A stretch of 64,000 bases of DNA from Monoplex corrugatus (Eukaryota; Mollusca; Gastropoda; Littorinimorpha; Ranellidae), in NCBI GenBank assembly GCA_030674185.1, contig JAPXFY010000015.1, positions 22,946,986-23,010,985 of the forward strand. Reading direction: 5' to 3'. The translations under genes were made by a program, and so were the position numbers. Below, one piece after another: positions 1-10,455 of the stretch; the first letter of the stretch is position 1, and each line of letters begins with the position of its first letter. The notes beneath the pieces were generated by a model. It saw only the letters and a program-made list of their open reading frames with translations, did not search any database and was not told the DNA's origin.

Positions 1-2516
1 GAGTAAATTCAATATGTAAATGGCATTATCAAGAAAACAGCCTTTATGCTTTGAATATTTTTACTTATATTTTGCTCCCTCGGTTAATGGTTTTATCCCT
101 TTCCAGAGTGCTAGTGTACTAATGTGAAATTTGCTTGGTGTTCTGTGAAAAAATTGCTTGAAAACATGTTTCAGCCCACATACGAAATGCCAGTGTAGTC
201 TGTGAAATTAGCTTACTGCAGCTGCATTTGTGATTAATGCACAGAAATATGTTGCTACCTGTGTGCCTTTGCATCTGTTAGTTTCTGTTTAGGGGAGGGA
301 TGCTTTTATACAGCTTCAGTTTATTTCCTTAATGATGTGTTGTACTGCTAATATCTTCTTACAATGTGTTTTCAACAAAATTGTGTTTGATACAGTGGTC
401 TGCTGGTGTTATTGATCATAAGGTGCAATAGTTGTACTTACTGAAGGAAGAAAGTCATGATGGAAGCCCTGTGACCCGAAGTTCTGTGGAAATTGTGTCC
501 TGATATCTTGTGACATATGATGTGCATTTGTGAGCTTTTGGTTCTGTTGCAGGCTATTTATTGCTGTTAATAGACACTTTCATTTCAGTCTACTGTCTTG
601 TTTCTGTTGTTAAATCAGCGCAGTATGTTGTTACACACCCATGTAAAGTTGTATGTTTTTTGTATTTAGTGTTAACATTGAATATTGTATTCTGTGATTT
701 GGGCCAAAGACTTGCATCAGTGAAAAATTTTGAGTGCTGTTAGTTGTTGCCATGGAGTAGTTGTTGTTGTTGTTGTCGTTATTTTCAGGGTTGTTTCCTT
801 TTTGCTTACAGTACACATGTCCATTCACATTATACATTTAAATTTATAGGTGGAAGGGAGTGGATGCTTTTTTTTTTTTGTAAGAAAGCTGTCAGGTGTT
901 TCTGGAATGATCTTTACCAAATTTGGGTCAAAAGTGTTGATTGTGGAGGAGTCACAGTTGCATAAGTTTGGAATTTATTGGTGCCAAGCTTCCACAAACC
1001 AAGGGGCCAGGGTGGGGGCTGAGATCAGTTTTTGTTTTTTTTTTGGTGAGAAATTTGTGTGAACTACACTTTCTCAGGATTTTCTGACCATATTTATGTT
1101 CTGTTTTCACTATTGTCTGCCATTTTAATGCTTTCTTTACTGGTTTTAAACATTTGTTTCTATTAATATGCTTATATGTGTAGAATAACAAGGACTGGCT
1201 GTAAAACAGGTCCAGTAGGACATGATGTTATTATCCTTGAGTAATAAGTTTTTGATTTTTTTGTTTTGTTTCATCTGACGCTTTTTCAAGGTCACAAAGA
1301 CCTGGTGAAGTATAAACTTTAAATTTTTTGTATGAAAATGTAGATGGTTAGAATGGCTTGGCTCTTTTTTCTTTTTTTTTTTTTTCCCCACTTTTACAGC
1401 CCTGATGCGAGCTTAATTGGTAAATGGGACTGTAATTAAGCAATGCTTTATGATAAGCTTAAATGCTGCCTAGTATCTTGCGCAGTATTTGTTGTGGAGT
1501 CATGAACTTTCAGTTCTGTCGTTGGGCATTCTTCTGTACATTTTGTTTTAATCTGTGGTGTGTAATAAAATGAGATAGGCCTACTGTCTTGTGATACATG
1601 TTTCAGTGTTATTTTTCAGGATTTGGTAGTGTTTGTGATGGGTTCAGATGAAATTGTCTAAGCCAGTGGTATTATGTTCAATGTTCTTGATTTACCCTTT
1701 CACGCCTTTACCAAAAACATCAGCTTCCTACAGGAAACTGGTCGGAAAAAAATTAGGCAGTGAAAGGGTTAATACTGATTGTAAGGGAAGTCAGAAAGTT
1801 GTTTAAGTGTATGATGAGATCTGTAAATAATATAAATAGTAGGGCCTACTTCAGTCCTGTGAAAGTCGAACAGCTAAAAGCCTTGGTAGATTGTTTAAAT
1901 GTTTAGAAAATGTGTTGATTTGATTGTGGTAAACATTGTGGGCCATTTTGTTTTTAAAAATGTTGAAAGTATGACGTTTTACAGTAACCTTTTGCTTTTT
2001 GGGGGAGAAGTGAGCATAAAACTTGGATTCACAACTGTTTGAGCGAGAGCTTAGTCACATTGCATTTGGTATTAGTCTGATTAGGGCATACCACAGATGT
2101 TAAGCCTTGTATATATCTATAATATGAGTCATTGTACACATTTAGTATATCAGCTTTAATCATGCACCTCCATTGGCCGGAATTGAGTGATCAGAGTGCA
2201 AGATGATAACCAGCTGTTCTCCTTGTCACCAGAGGAGAGATGAAAGGAAAGAGCGGACTGGCACTCTGGCACCCCCTTGAACACACACATTAGTTATTAT
2301 CTGTACATAATGTGAACATAAACGGCCTGCAAGGCACTGTGCATGTTCATTATCTTTTTATTATCCCCAAATATATGGAGTCAAAACAATGATATAACTA
2401 ATATTATAAGCCGTCCTTCATCTTTCTTTTGTTGGGGAATAAGCTTTTTGTTCAAGCTGTTGCTGTGACAGTGGATTGCTGAGTACATTCTCTTTATTAA
2501 ACAACTGGTTGTAAGC
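1..2516. other. AT-rich non-coding DNA, no gene recognised
   Basis: No reading frame in this stretch resembles a protein family, and no convincing exon with flanking splice sites was seen. The open frames are short and rich in Phe, Cys and Leu, as expected from T-rich DNA. The only structure I can support is the small TTAA-type MITE at 1692-1772. It could be the 3' UTR or downstream flank of a gene outside the window, but nothing proves that. Confidence 0.6.
1692..1772. mobile_element. short TTAA-type MITE (piggyBac-like ends)
   Basis: An 81-bp element starts TTACCCTTTCACGCC and ends GGCAGTGAAAGGGTTAA, so its ends are near-perfect inverted repeats next to a TTAA (one side mutated to TTAC). 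TTAA targets and CCCTTTCA-type ends are typical of piggyBac-derived MITEs; the assignment is by resemblance only. The centre has a second small inverted repeat around AGCTTCCTACAGGAAACTGG. Confidence 0.55.
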
Positions 2517-2534
2517 TTAGCCCTTTCAGTGCCA
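2517..2534 (+). repeat. possible TTAA-type transposon end
   Basis: TTAGCCCTTTCAGTGCCA resembles the end sequences of the MITEs elsewhere in the window, with TTAA mutated to TTAG. It lies about 135 bp from the end of an acidic open frame on the minus strand, so it may be the terminus of a decayed piggyBac-like transposon. No matching opposite end was found. Confidence 0.3.
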
Positions 2535-2668
2535 AAGTGTAAATAAAAAGGTGAATTGCCTCTGCCACGGAGTTTTAAACGTCTTGACTTAAAATAAAAA
2601 AAAATTCATCTCTCTTCATCCAGTCCAGAAAACCCTACAACACTATGTCTTTTCTTGTTCAGTATACT

Positions 2669-2989
2669 TTACAACACACCAGGAGCAGCACTACTTCCAT
2701 TTTTACGATAGCCAGTGCTATTGTCACTCCAACGCTTGTCTGGGTCAAGTCCAACGTCGGACATCAACACCGAAATATCGCCTGTGTGCGCCAAATTATC
2801 GTCATTTTCACTCTTATCGACAGACTGCAAATCAGAATCAGCTCCACAAGTAATGATTTCTGCAACTTCTTTTGCTGCAAAAGTTGTTTTTCCAGTTGTG
2901 TTTATAAAACCAGTTGTTTCTAAGTTTGTGGTCTGTTGTGTAGTTCTCTGCCTTATTTTGCCCTTGGTTTCCTGTATATTTGAGTGACT
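2669..2989 (-). pseudogene. acidic open frame, possible transposase fragment
   Basis: The minus strand is open for about 106 codons between a TGA (2990-2992) and a TAA (2669-2671). The composition is protein-like: a Thr/Gln-rich start, then an acidic block with DSDLQSVDKSENDD and LMSDVGLDPDKRW. Such acidic serine/aspartate tracts are common in the N-terminal part of piggyBac-type transposases, and a TTAA-type end lies nearby. There is no clear start codon or catalytic domain. I do not recognise the protein; a decayed transposon fragment is the best guess. Confidence 0.3.
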
Positions 2990-3545
2990 TCATCCTTGCA
3001 CTTCCAAGTGTCTCTCAAACATGCGATGTGCAGAAAATATAATAGAGTTTTTGCTTTATTATTCACATTTTGAATGTATTATTGATACCACAGCCAGTGT
3101 CCATTTCCTTCATACTATTTTATGTTTCTTATTCACAGCCTTTTCTGCTGGCATATCAAGTCTAGTCAGTTAATCCTCATATCATTTTTCTAAATTAAAG
3201 AAATATTTTTGTAGTATTTTGATTTTTTTTTTTTTTTTTTGATGTGTATATGCATGATGTTTTGCACTTACTGTGCAGGCAAAATGTTGCTCCATTGTCT
3301 GCATACTCTGGTGAGTGTGCATGTTGGATGTTTTCATGTTTCCATAAGCCACTGGACTCTGACATGACTTAACAGGATCTTATCATGTGCATACTTTATG
3401 TTCTCTTGGAAGACTGGTAAAATCTCCATGTTTTACCCACCAGACAGGATCAAACTCAGACCTTCCTACTTGAATTCTGATGTCTTACCCACTTGACAAC
3501 CACAGCTGTCCTTACTTCTTAGGTTTTAAAGGAAAGCGATGCAGA

Positions 3546-3909
3546 CATAAATGGATAAGGCAGTATGTTGGGAGTGTGTCTAAAATTCTTGCTAACACAG
3601 TTGGTCATAAATGGATAAGGCAGTATGTTGGGAGTGTGTCTAAAATTCTTGCTAACATAGTTGGTCATAAATAGATTTAAGGCAGTATGTTGGGAGTGTG
3701 TCTAAAATTCTTGCTGACATAGTTGGTCATAAATGGATAAGGCAGTACGTTGGGAGTGTGTCTAAAATTCTTGCTAACATAGTTGGTCATAAATAGATAA
3801 GGCAGTATGTTGGGAGTGTGTCTAAAATTCTTGCTAACATAATTGGTCATAAATAGATTTAAGGCAGTATGTTGGGAGTGTGTCTAAAATTCTTGCTAAC
3901 ATAGTTGGT
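3546..3909 (+). repeat. 60-bp minisatellite, six units
   Basis: Six head-to-tail units carry the core CATAAATGGATAAGGCAGTA, then a TGTTGGGAGTGTGTC block and TTCTTGCTAACATAGTTGGT. Two units have a 2-bp insertion (ATAGATTTAAGG). The unit length is a multiple of three, so one frame stays open across the first units; this is not a gene. Confidence 0.9.
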
Positions 3910-3934
3910 ATTTCCACTTCATGATTGGCCATAT

Positions 3935-4020
3935 ATGTCCTTTAAGTATTTGACTCCTTCACCCATTCCACCAAGTTCTTGCAGGAAGCCTGTGAATAGG
4001 ATGAAAGAATCAGGGTTCAA
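3935..4020. mobile_element. decayed fragment of the TTAA-type palindromic MITE
   Basis: TATTTGACTCCTTCACCCAT, then TCCACCAAGTTCTTGCAGG and AATAGGATGAAAGAATCAGG, match the inner palindrome of the MITEs at 18852, 39279 and 44378. The arms are degraded and no TTAA survives. Confidence 0.4.
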
Positions 4021-4257
4021 AGAAAGTGATGAGTATATGAATGTGCAGAGCAGTGTGTGAGAAGCTTGTGGGCATGAAATTCTAACAGGCAGTATAGGGA
4101 GGAGATAGTGTTGAACGCCGATTATTTGCTGAACATGTAGACATGAAAATCTGATCGACAGCAGATTGAAGTAGGAAGAAAATGTAGACCAGTTCTTTGT
4201 TGATAATGTCCCTCTAATGATGACCTATAGATATTGGTATGTGATTCAGAAATATGA

Positions 4258-4705
4258 TCTCCCCTGTGGGGATGCCAGGGGATCTCTATCTTCTGGAAAT
4301 TCTGTGATAGGAATTTCCTCTTTTCTGTCATTCTCTTTATTTCAGTATGTGTTCGATAAAGTCTTACATACTTTCTCTTAGGATTAATAATTGAGTACAA
4401 TATTAAGTGCACTTTTGGCTCTAGGGAAATGAGATGCAGAAGCAATTTTACATAATTTAGACCCATTTTCATATATGTTTTGGTGTTCTTAGTTATGTTT
4501 AAATTTGTATTCAGGTGTGTTTTTCAAATCCTCTGTGTGATAAATTGGACAGAGTGGTCAATTAGAATGTGCTCAAGTGCATTGATGTGTGTGCTTAATT
4601 TTCTTTTCCTTTTTTTACCCGTTGAAGTACTGTATGTGCATTAAAATGCTTATAGCCCTGATATGGCTGTACGCAGTCGGTGGGCTTTAAGCAACAATAA
4701 GAATA
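4258..4705 (+). repeat. dispersed ~500-bp repeat, copy A
   Basis: This copy starts at CTCCCCTGTGGGGATGCCAG, contains TTCCTCTTTTCTGTCATTCT, and ends with ATAGCCCTGATATGGCTGTA followed by a GGGCTTTAA and an AACAATAA tail. The same order of blocks recurs at 17715, 41196, 50343, 53153 and 58262, and in partial or inverted form at 27295, 38367 and 43078. The A-rich AACAATAA tail suggests a retroposon (SINE or LINE tail). No tRNA-like head was found, so the class is left open. Confidence 0.7.
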
Positions 4706-7098
4706 GAAGCATGATCCTCTTTGAATGTCTTAGTTTATGATTATGGCCACTCATCATGGTTCACTTGGCATCAGAATACTTTAAATGGTGCCATGTATGC
4801 TGTGAATGGCAATGTTGCCTTTCTTAAAATTATCTTTGATGGATGTAAATCATGATAGTTAGTATTGGATCATTTGGAGTGGATCATTTGCTGCTTTGTT
4901 ATTGTTGCTGCTGTTTTTGCTCTGTGTGTGTGTGTGTGTGTGTTGTTACTAAGATTTAAGAAGAATAATGATAATGAATAATAATGATAATACTCTTACA
5001 ATAAAAAGGAGGAAGAGGAGGATAACAACAGTAATAATTTATTTGTTTGGTGCAAACAATGCATGATTAATTCATGGTTGTTGTTGCACTCCACAGAGTA
5101 ATAAATTATTATTATATGGTGGTAACAATAGTAATAAAAAAAAAAATACATAAGAACAACATCAAAAGCTACTGCAGCAAACTTAGTTGCTTCATAAAAA
5201 ATGACAGGTAATTACATAAAACCAGAAAAAAGAAGGCTCAGTATCACTATTCATCATAAATAACTGATGGAAAAAAATGATCACATGCACATAAATACTC
5301 ATGTACAAAAACATAACACAACACATGGACAATTCTACTGTCCATTTTTTTTCCCTTATATCATACTGTAGCTCTCAGTGCTGTGTAAAGTGTTCCCCCC
5401 CCCCTCCCCTTCATATTGTAATAACAGTGCTTTGCGTGTATTTTGAAATGCAAGAAATGATTGTCAAATCAAATCAGATTCGGATTGTTTTTTTAGACTC
5501 AGTACACTATTTTATGGCGCAAATTTTGGCAAGTATTTATAATAGTGTGGGTATTTTGATGCCGCAATAAGTAAAGTATCCCTCCCAAGTAAAGTGATTT
5601 TTGTGATGACCTATGTCGTAAGAGAATAAATGCTAAAATGAAGTAACAGCATAAAAGAAAAAAAAAAGTATCCCTTCCCTGTCCCCTTCTGTGAGACCTT
5701 TAACTCTTCTCAAACTGCTACCAGCTCTCTTCTTTCTCTTTCCAGTAAACAGGATTACAATTTGTTTTCTAGCAAGCCCGAGGGCGATATGTGTTCTCAG
5801 AATTTTAATTTTGGAAGGAAGAAAGTTGCCTCTGTATTATTACTCATCTGTAGTGAGTTTTGATGTGCAGAATTGTTCCTGTGTACAGTCAATGCAAACA
5901 AAAATATGCTCACAGATAACCACATGATGTACAATGTGTACATACAAACATGGAGATTTATTTGGGTATGTAGGCCCTACTTAACAAAGCTGCTGATGCA
6001 AAAAGTTCAGAATAAGTATGTATTTAAATACAGTGCTTGATTAAGTCACACAGTTAAGTCATATTGATTCAGACTTCATTATCACATAGTATTAAAAAGA
6101 AATGTATCTTCAGCAGCATTTTTACTTCCTGGGTAAAGCAAAACCATGACATTGTCTGATCTGACTTATCACATATCTGTTGTTTTGCAAAGAGCTGGGA
6201 AAGTTCGCATGCTGGCAGTTTAAAATTTGCAAATTGACCAGAAAAGGCCTCAGACTTGGCAGCTAGGATGAAAGACATCTGATAGGAATCAAGCAACTCA
6301 TGATGGGTAATTTTCATAAATTTGCAACCATAATATGCATGGTCTTGTCAAAAATAGAAACATCAAAACCTTGCAGAAACTGAAGCGTTTCATAGTATGC
6401 TTGCTTGTTCTTTGAAGGAATGGATTAAGCCCGTAAATGGAGCTCTGTGGGTTAAAAGGAAAAGTCAGTGTAATGTTTTTAGCATCTGCTTCTGTGCAGT
6501 GCATTAGCAGACAGTACACAGAATTCATTTGACTTGTATTTTGTTGAATACAACTACAATGAAATAATGCTACATTATGCAGATTCTGTACATTTGCTAG
6601 GGACCTCTTAACAGGAGGAAATGTTTTTTTCAGAATATTTTTGGGCCAGACTACTATTTAAAAAAAATTAACAAACATAGCGATGGATATAAATCTTGTC
6701 ATCCTTGAAAAACAGTGGTCCATTGTGGATGTTACTACTTTTATGATTTAAGTATTTTGCTTATGAATTTTTTATGCATGTTTACGCTATGGTCATCTCG
6801 CATACACACACTCTGCGTTACATGTATTTTTATGCTATTTCTTGAGAAGCAAGGTGTGGGCATAGTCTACTGATACTCTTTCCAATTCTCAAATATCGTG
6901 CTGGCTTTTTGATTTTTGTAATCTGAATTTCCAGTTACATGATCATTTATGGTGTAATTTATGATGTTGTTTAAACCTTTGGCTGAAAATAAACAAGGCA
7001 GCAAAGTGTGCAGTTTGGCTTATTTACTTACAGGTATGCGTGCTTGGAGAGAAAATGGTGCACGGAGATACCCAGACACATCCACACATGCATGTGCA

Positions 7099-7099
<1 letters not shown>
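4706..7099. other. AT-rich non-coding DNA with simple repeats
   Basis: Nothing coding was recognised. The stretch includes a short TG tract near 4924-4942, ATA/AAT-rich DNA at 4955-5120, an A-run near 5138, a C-run at 5395-5404 and otherwise unique AT-rich sequence. Confidence 0.5.
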
Positions 7100-7168
<69 letters not shown>

Positions 7169-7173
7169 CACAC

Positions 7174-7217
<44 letters not shown>
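7100..7217 (+). repeat. CA dinucleotide microsatellite
   Basis: An almost pure (CA)n tract of about 118 bp with a few AACAC interruptions. It makes His-Thr and Cys-Val open frames in several phases; none is a gene. Confidence 0.97.
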
Positions 7218-7219
<2 letters not shown>

Positions 7220-8000
7220 GCGCATGTTCAAAAGCATGTGTGCACATGCATACACTCAGTGTCAGGCATTTGTAAATAATCCAACACAGTCCATGATCAA
7301 AATTGTCATAGTTCACTGAACTTGTACTCAGGATCTTGAAATAATGCCAAAGTCATTCAAAGTTTGGCATTTATTAACCTGACTCAAAACATTTCTACAA
7401 TGTAAGGGAGACCTTGACGTCATACTGTCATTCTGCTCAGGCCTTTCAGACCATATCTTTCTCCCCTTGACACCCATGATGGTACATATGGACAGATATG
7501 AAAGCCTTAACAGGAGTGGAATGAATCTGAAGGCACATCACCAGGAAATCAAGCATTGCTGTTTAAAATTAAACAAAGGGAAGAAGAGGAATCGCCCCGC
7601 TCACCAACACACTACCATGTCTAGACCCTATTATTAACCAGACAACTCAAACTAACCTACTCCATATGCCCAAAATGCTTGACTGTGTGTGTGTGTGTGT
7701 CACTATGTATGCGCACGTGCACGCATGCATGTGTGCATAACCGGAAGCTGTGAAAGCAAAAAAGTATCTGACGAAAGTGTCATACTTACCACTCAGTCAT
7801 GTCTACAGCTGAATGAAAACATGCCTGATTATCGGAAGAGAAAATGTTTCCATAATCACAGAATTTAAATCAAAATGTAAATAGAATATGTAATGTACCC
7901 TGAAACACTCTTTTGTCCGTCTCATTTATGCCAGTGCTGAATTCAAGGATATCCCGCCATCAAGATCAAGAATATCGAAATGACTGTTTTATCAATGTAT

Positions 8001-8064
8001 GCATTAGCCATTACATCATACATGTCATTAAACTTTTGTCATGTTTCGATCGGTCTCTAGATCT
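8001..8064 (+). repeat. left copy of the duplication flanking LINE copy 1
   Basis: The last 44 bp (8021-8064, ending CGATCGGTCTCTAGATCT) recur at 9445-9488 with one visible mismatch, and the preceding GCATTAGCCATTACATCA is a diverged match to 9432-9444. The pair brackets the truncated LINE, so it reads as a long target-site duplication. A further 21 bp (8065-8085) separates this copy from the LINE. Confidence 0.6.
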
Positions 8065-8085
8065 AAATGTTTTATCAACGTAAGC

Positions 8086-9017
8086 ATGGACTTTTCAAAG
8101 GCATTTGACCGGGTCAATCACTCTATGCTAATGCATAAATTCCAGAGATACGGCATCAGAGGAACTACAGGAGCATGGATCTCCAACTTTCTCAAGGATC
8201 GGCAGCAAGCAGTAGTAGTGGGTGGAGCGTCCTCCTCCGCAGTGAGTGTCAAATCTGGTGCACCTCAGGGATCTGTGCTAGGTCCATGCTTGTTCCTAGT
8301 ATATATTAACGACCTCCCTGAGAATCTCTTAGCAAAGGCACGGATATTCGCCGATGACACAGCAGTATCCAGGATGATAGCCAACAGCCAAGACCAAGAA
8401 CAGCCCAAGAAGATCTCTAACGCCTAGCCGATTGGGAGAGGAGCTGGGATATGGAGTTTCATCCTGCGAAATGCCAAACCCTTTGTGTCACAAGGAGTAG
8501 GTACCCACTTCACTACGACTATTCCCTTCACGGACATACCCTCGACACCGTAACATCTACAAAATACCTTGGTGTCACCGTGGCCAAAGACATGAGTTGG
8601 GACGAACACATAATCAACCTGTGTTCCAAAGGAAACAGAATCCTCAAATTCCTCCGATGGAATCTGAAAATCAGCTCCTCAGAGATCAAGGAACGAGCCT
8701 ACAAAGCGCTAGTTCACCCCCATCTGGAGTACACATATTCCGTCTGGGACCCCCATACAGAGAAAAACATAACTAAAATAGAAGAGGTTCAAAGACGAGC
8801 TGCACGCTTCGTCCTCAACAGATATAGGAATACTTCTAGTGTTAGCAGCATGCTAGTCACACTGGGCTGGCCCTCATTGGAGAAACGACAGCAAGTAGCA
8901 AGACTCTCTATGCTGTTCAAAGTGCACCAAGGCCTTGTTCACTGTCCCAGCCTACAAGCAAAACTAGTCCCTCTACCTGACGTAAGCGACGTGGCCATGA
9001 CAGACAGTTCCACTTGA
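8086..9017 (+). pseudogene. reverse transcriptase pseudogene (CR1/Jockey-like LINE)
   Basis: The first frame holds RT motifs DFSKAFDRVNH, a GAPQGSVLGP block, YINDLP and the catalytic FADD (near 8350). The reading then shifts: one base is missing in CAGCCCAAG (near 8403) compared with the second copy, and an in-frame TAA at 8418-8420 interrupts the protein after EDL. The frame resumes with WDMEFHPAKCQT and runs through KYLGVTV, the HLEYTYSVWDPHT block and EEVQRRAARFVLNRY. The endonuclease and first half of the RT are absent. It cannot encode an active enzyme. Confidence 0.85.
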
Positions 9018-9432
9018 TCACATCAAGGACCCAGTATAGAGCTGCTTCATTTCTGCCAAGAACTATCAAGAACTGGAACAGTCTCCAACAAGGAACAGTT
9101 GAGGCCACAACACTTGACACATTCGTGTCAAGGGCCTCCAAAATCCCAGACTAGACCGACCCCCCTTCCCTCCCCCCCACTTCCACTCAGAGCCCCTGCC
9201 CCACCCACCTTGCTGCCCTCTTCACCCACCCCACCCCTCTTCACCCCCCTTCCCCCTCCTACATCCTCACCCACACCACCCTCATTCCCCCCCATCCCCA
9301 CCATCATCATGATTAAAACTGAACTCTTAAGACATGTCCACTGCTCCAGATTTATCTGCTGCAAACCCCCCAGTTATAGGCGCCAGAATAATTAAGTTTG
9401 ATTGTGGGCCCTCAACACTGAAGAAGATGAAG
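8086..9432 (+). mobile_element. 5'-truncated CR1/Jockey-like LINE, copy 1
   Basis: Homology to the longer copy at 9.7-14.3 kb begins abruptly at ATGGACTTTTCAAAGGCATT (8086) and runs to a GAAGAAGATGAAG tail near 9432. It covers the second half of the reverse transcriptase, the C-terminal domain and a C-rich 3' region (9155-9300, CCCCACCC-type). Loss of the 5' part with a short repetitive tail is the usual outcome of target-primed reverse transcription in CR1-like elements. The assignment to CR1/Jockey is from protein motifs only. Confidence 0.8.
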
Positions 9433-9488
9433 CATTAACCATTGCATGTCATTACACTTTTGTCATGTTTCGATCGGTCTCTAGATCT
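9432..9488 (+). repeat. right copy of the duplication flanking LINE copy 1
   Basis: It begins directly at the end of the LINE tail (GAAGATGAAGCATTAACC) and repeats the 8001-8064 sequence up to CTCTAGATCT. It differs from the left copy by one substitution in the 44-bp core and by a missing 7 bp before it. Confidence 0.6.
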
Positions 9489-9501
9489 ATGCATCACCTT
9501 C

Positions 9502-9555
9502 CTTATCTGGTTTAAAACAAGTAATTCACGATTTGTTTTGTTTTAAACAGATAAG
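9502..9555. repeat. 54-bp inverted repeat (hairpin)
   Basis: CTTATCTGGTTTAAAACAA and its near-complement TTGTTTTGTTTTAAACAG plus ATAAG form arms of about 17 bp around a short loop. It lies between the two LINE copies. It may be the end of another small element; no function can be assigned. Confidence 0.5.
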
Positions 9556-9773
9556 AGAGAGGAGACGACATTTCTTCATTGTTCAATGAGAAAAGATGTA
9601 AGGAGAGACACCCTAGAAAGAATTAGCCAATCATAACGATAATACTGGAGACTACAGTGCAAGTAACAAGAATACAGACCTCATGGCAACCATTTTTCAA
9701 GGTAAAACAAGACGCAAAAAGGAAGAAAGGCAAAACTGCACACCACCATCTCACTGAAGCCTAAGTGCTCAAC

Positions 9774-10421
9774 CAACCAACTCCACAAAGACTTCCTAGA
9801 CATAATCAATAACAATGGTCTGGAACAAATGGTGCTGGAGCCAACAAGGGAAAACAATACCCTGGACCTTATCCTGACCAATGCCCCACAGCTCATTCCA
9901 AGGGTTGAGGTTGTCCCAGGCCTCTCAGACCACAACATCCCCTTCTGCGAGTTCATTGTCAGCACAATAAAAAAGAAGCAGGTCCCAAGGATTATCCCGA
10001 TATATGTGAAGGCAGAATGGGATAACCTGAAAGAAGTTGCGACTGAACTGAGCAAGAAGATGCTGGAAGCACAGGACAAAGCCTCAACAGAAGATCTGTG
10101 GACCACGTTCAGGGACACACTAAATGAAGGAATTAAGAAACATGTCCCACACAAAGCAACCAGAGATAGATACAGCCAACCCTGGGTTACAGAAGAAATC
10201 TGGAGACTCATACACAAGCGAGACAGAGTGTTCAAAAAATGCGCAAAACTGGGTCTGAGGAACTGAAGGCTGAAATGAATACTCTCCGACACTCTGAACA
10301 ATGGAAGCTGCGCCGATCCTATTGGAAATACCTGAACGGCATCTTTACCGAGAATAAGACACCAGACCAGGCAGCTAAGAACAAGCGCTTTTGGAGCTAC
10401 ATTAAACACCAGAAGTCTTAA
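9774..10421 (+). pseudogene. LINE endonuclease C-terminus and linker, frameshifted
   Basis: The frame reads HKDFLDIINNNGLEQMVLEP, then NNTLDLILTN and GLSDHNI. These are the last motifs of the exonuclease-endonuclease-phosphatase fold, with SDH carrying the catalytic His. The DFN core and everything before it are missing. The linker shows WVTEEIWRLIHKRDRVFKK and, after a frameshift near 10256, the SYWKYLNGIFTE and KRFWSYIKHQKS blocks typical of CR1/Jockey linkers. The metal-binding residues of the nuclease are lost. Confidence 0.75.
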
Positions 10422-10455
10422 ACATGGGTGTCTCTCCCCTCAAAAGAATGGCCAA

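Noticed and set aside
7000..7320. His-Thr and Cys-Val repeat proteins
   Set aside because: Direct products of the CA microsatellite; the same applies to ORFs at 16.3, 18.3, 20.5-21.1 and 62.4 kb.
9432..9488. LTR of a retrovirus-like element
   Set aside because: The flanking 44-57-bp repeats are too short, lack TG...CA ends, and bracket a non-LTR RT; a target duplication fits better.
9681..10409. 242-residue ORF on the minus strand
   Set aside because: It is antisense to the LINE endonuclease/linker region, whose plus-strand frame has clear EEP and linker motifs.
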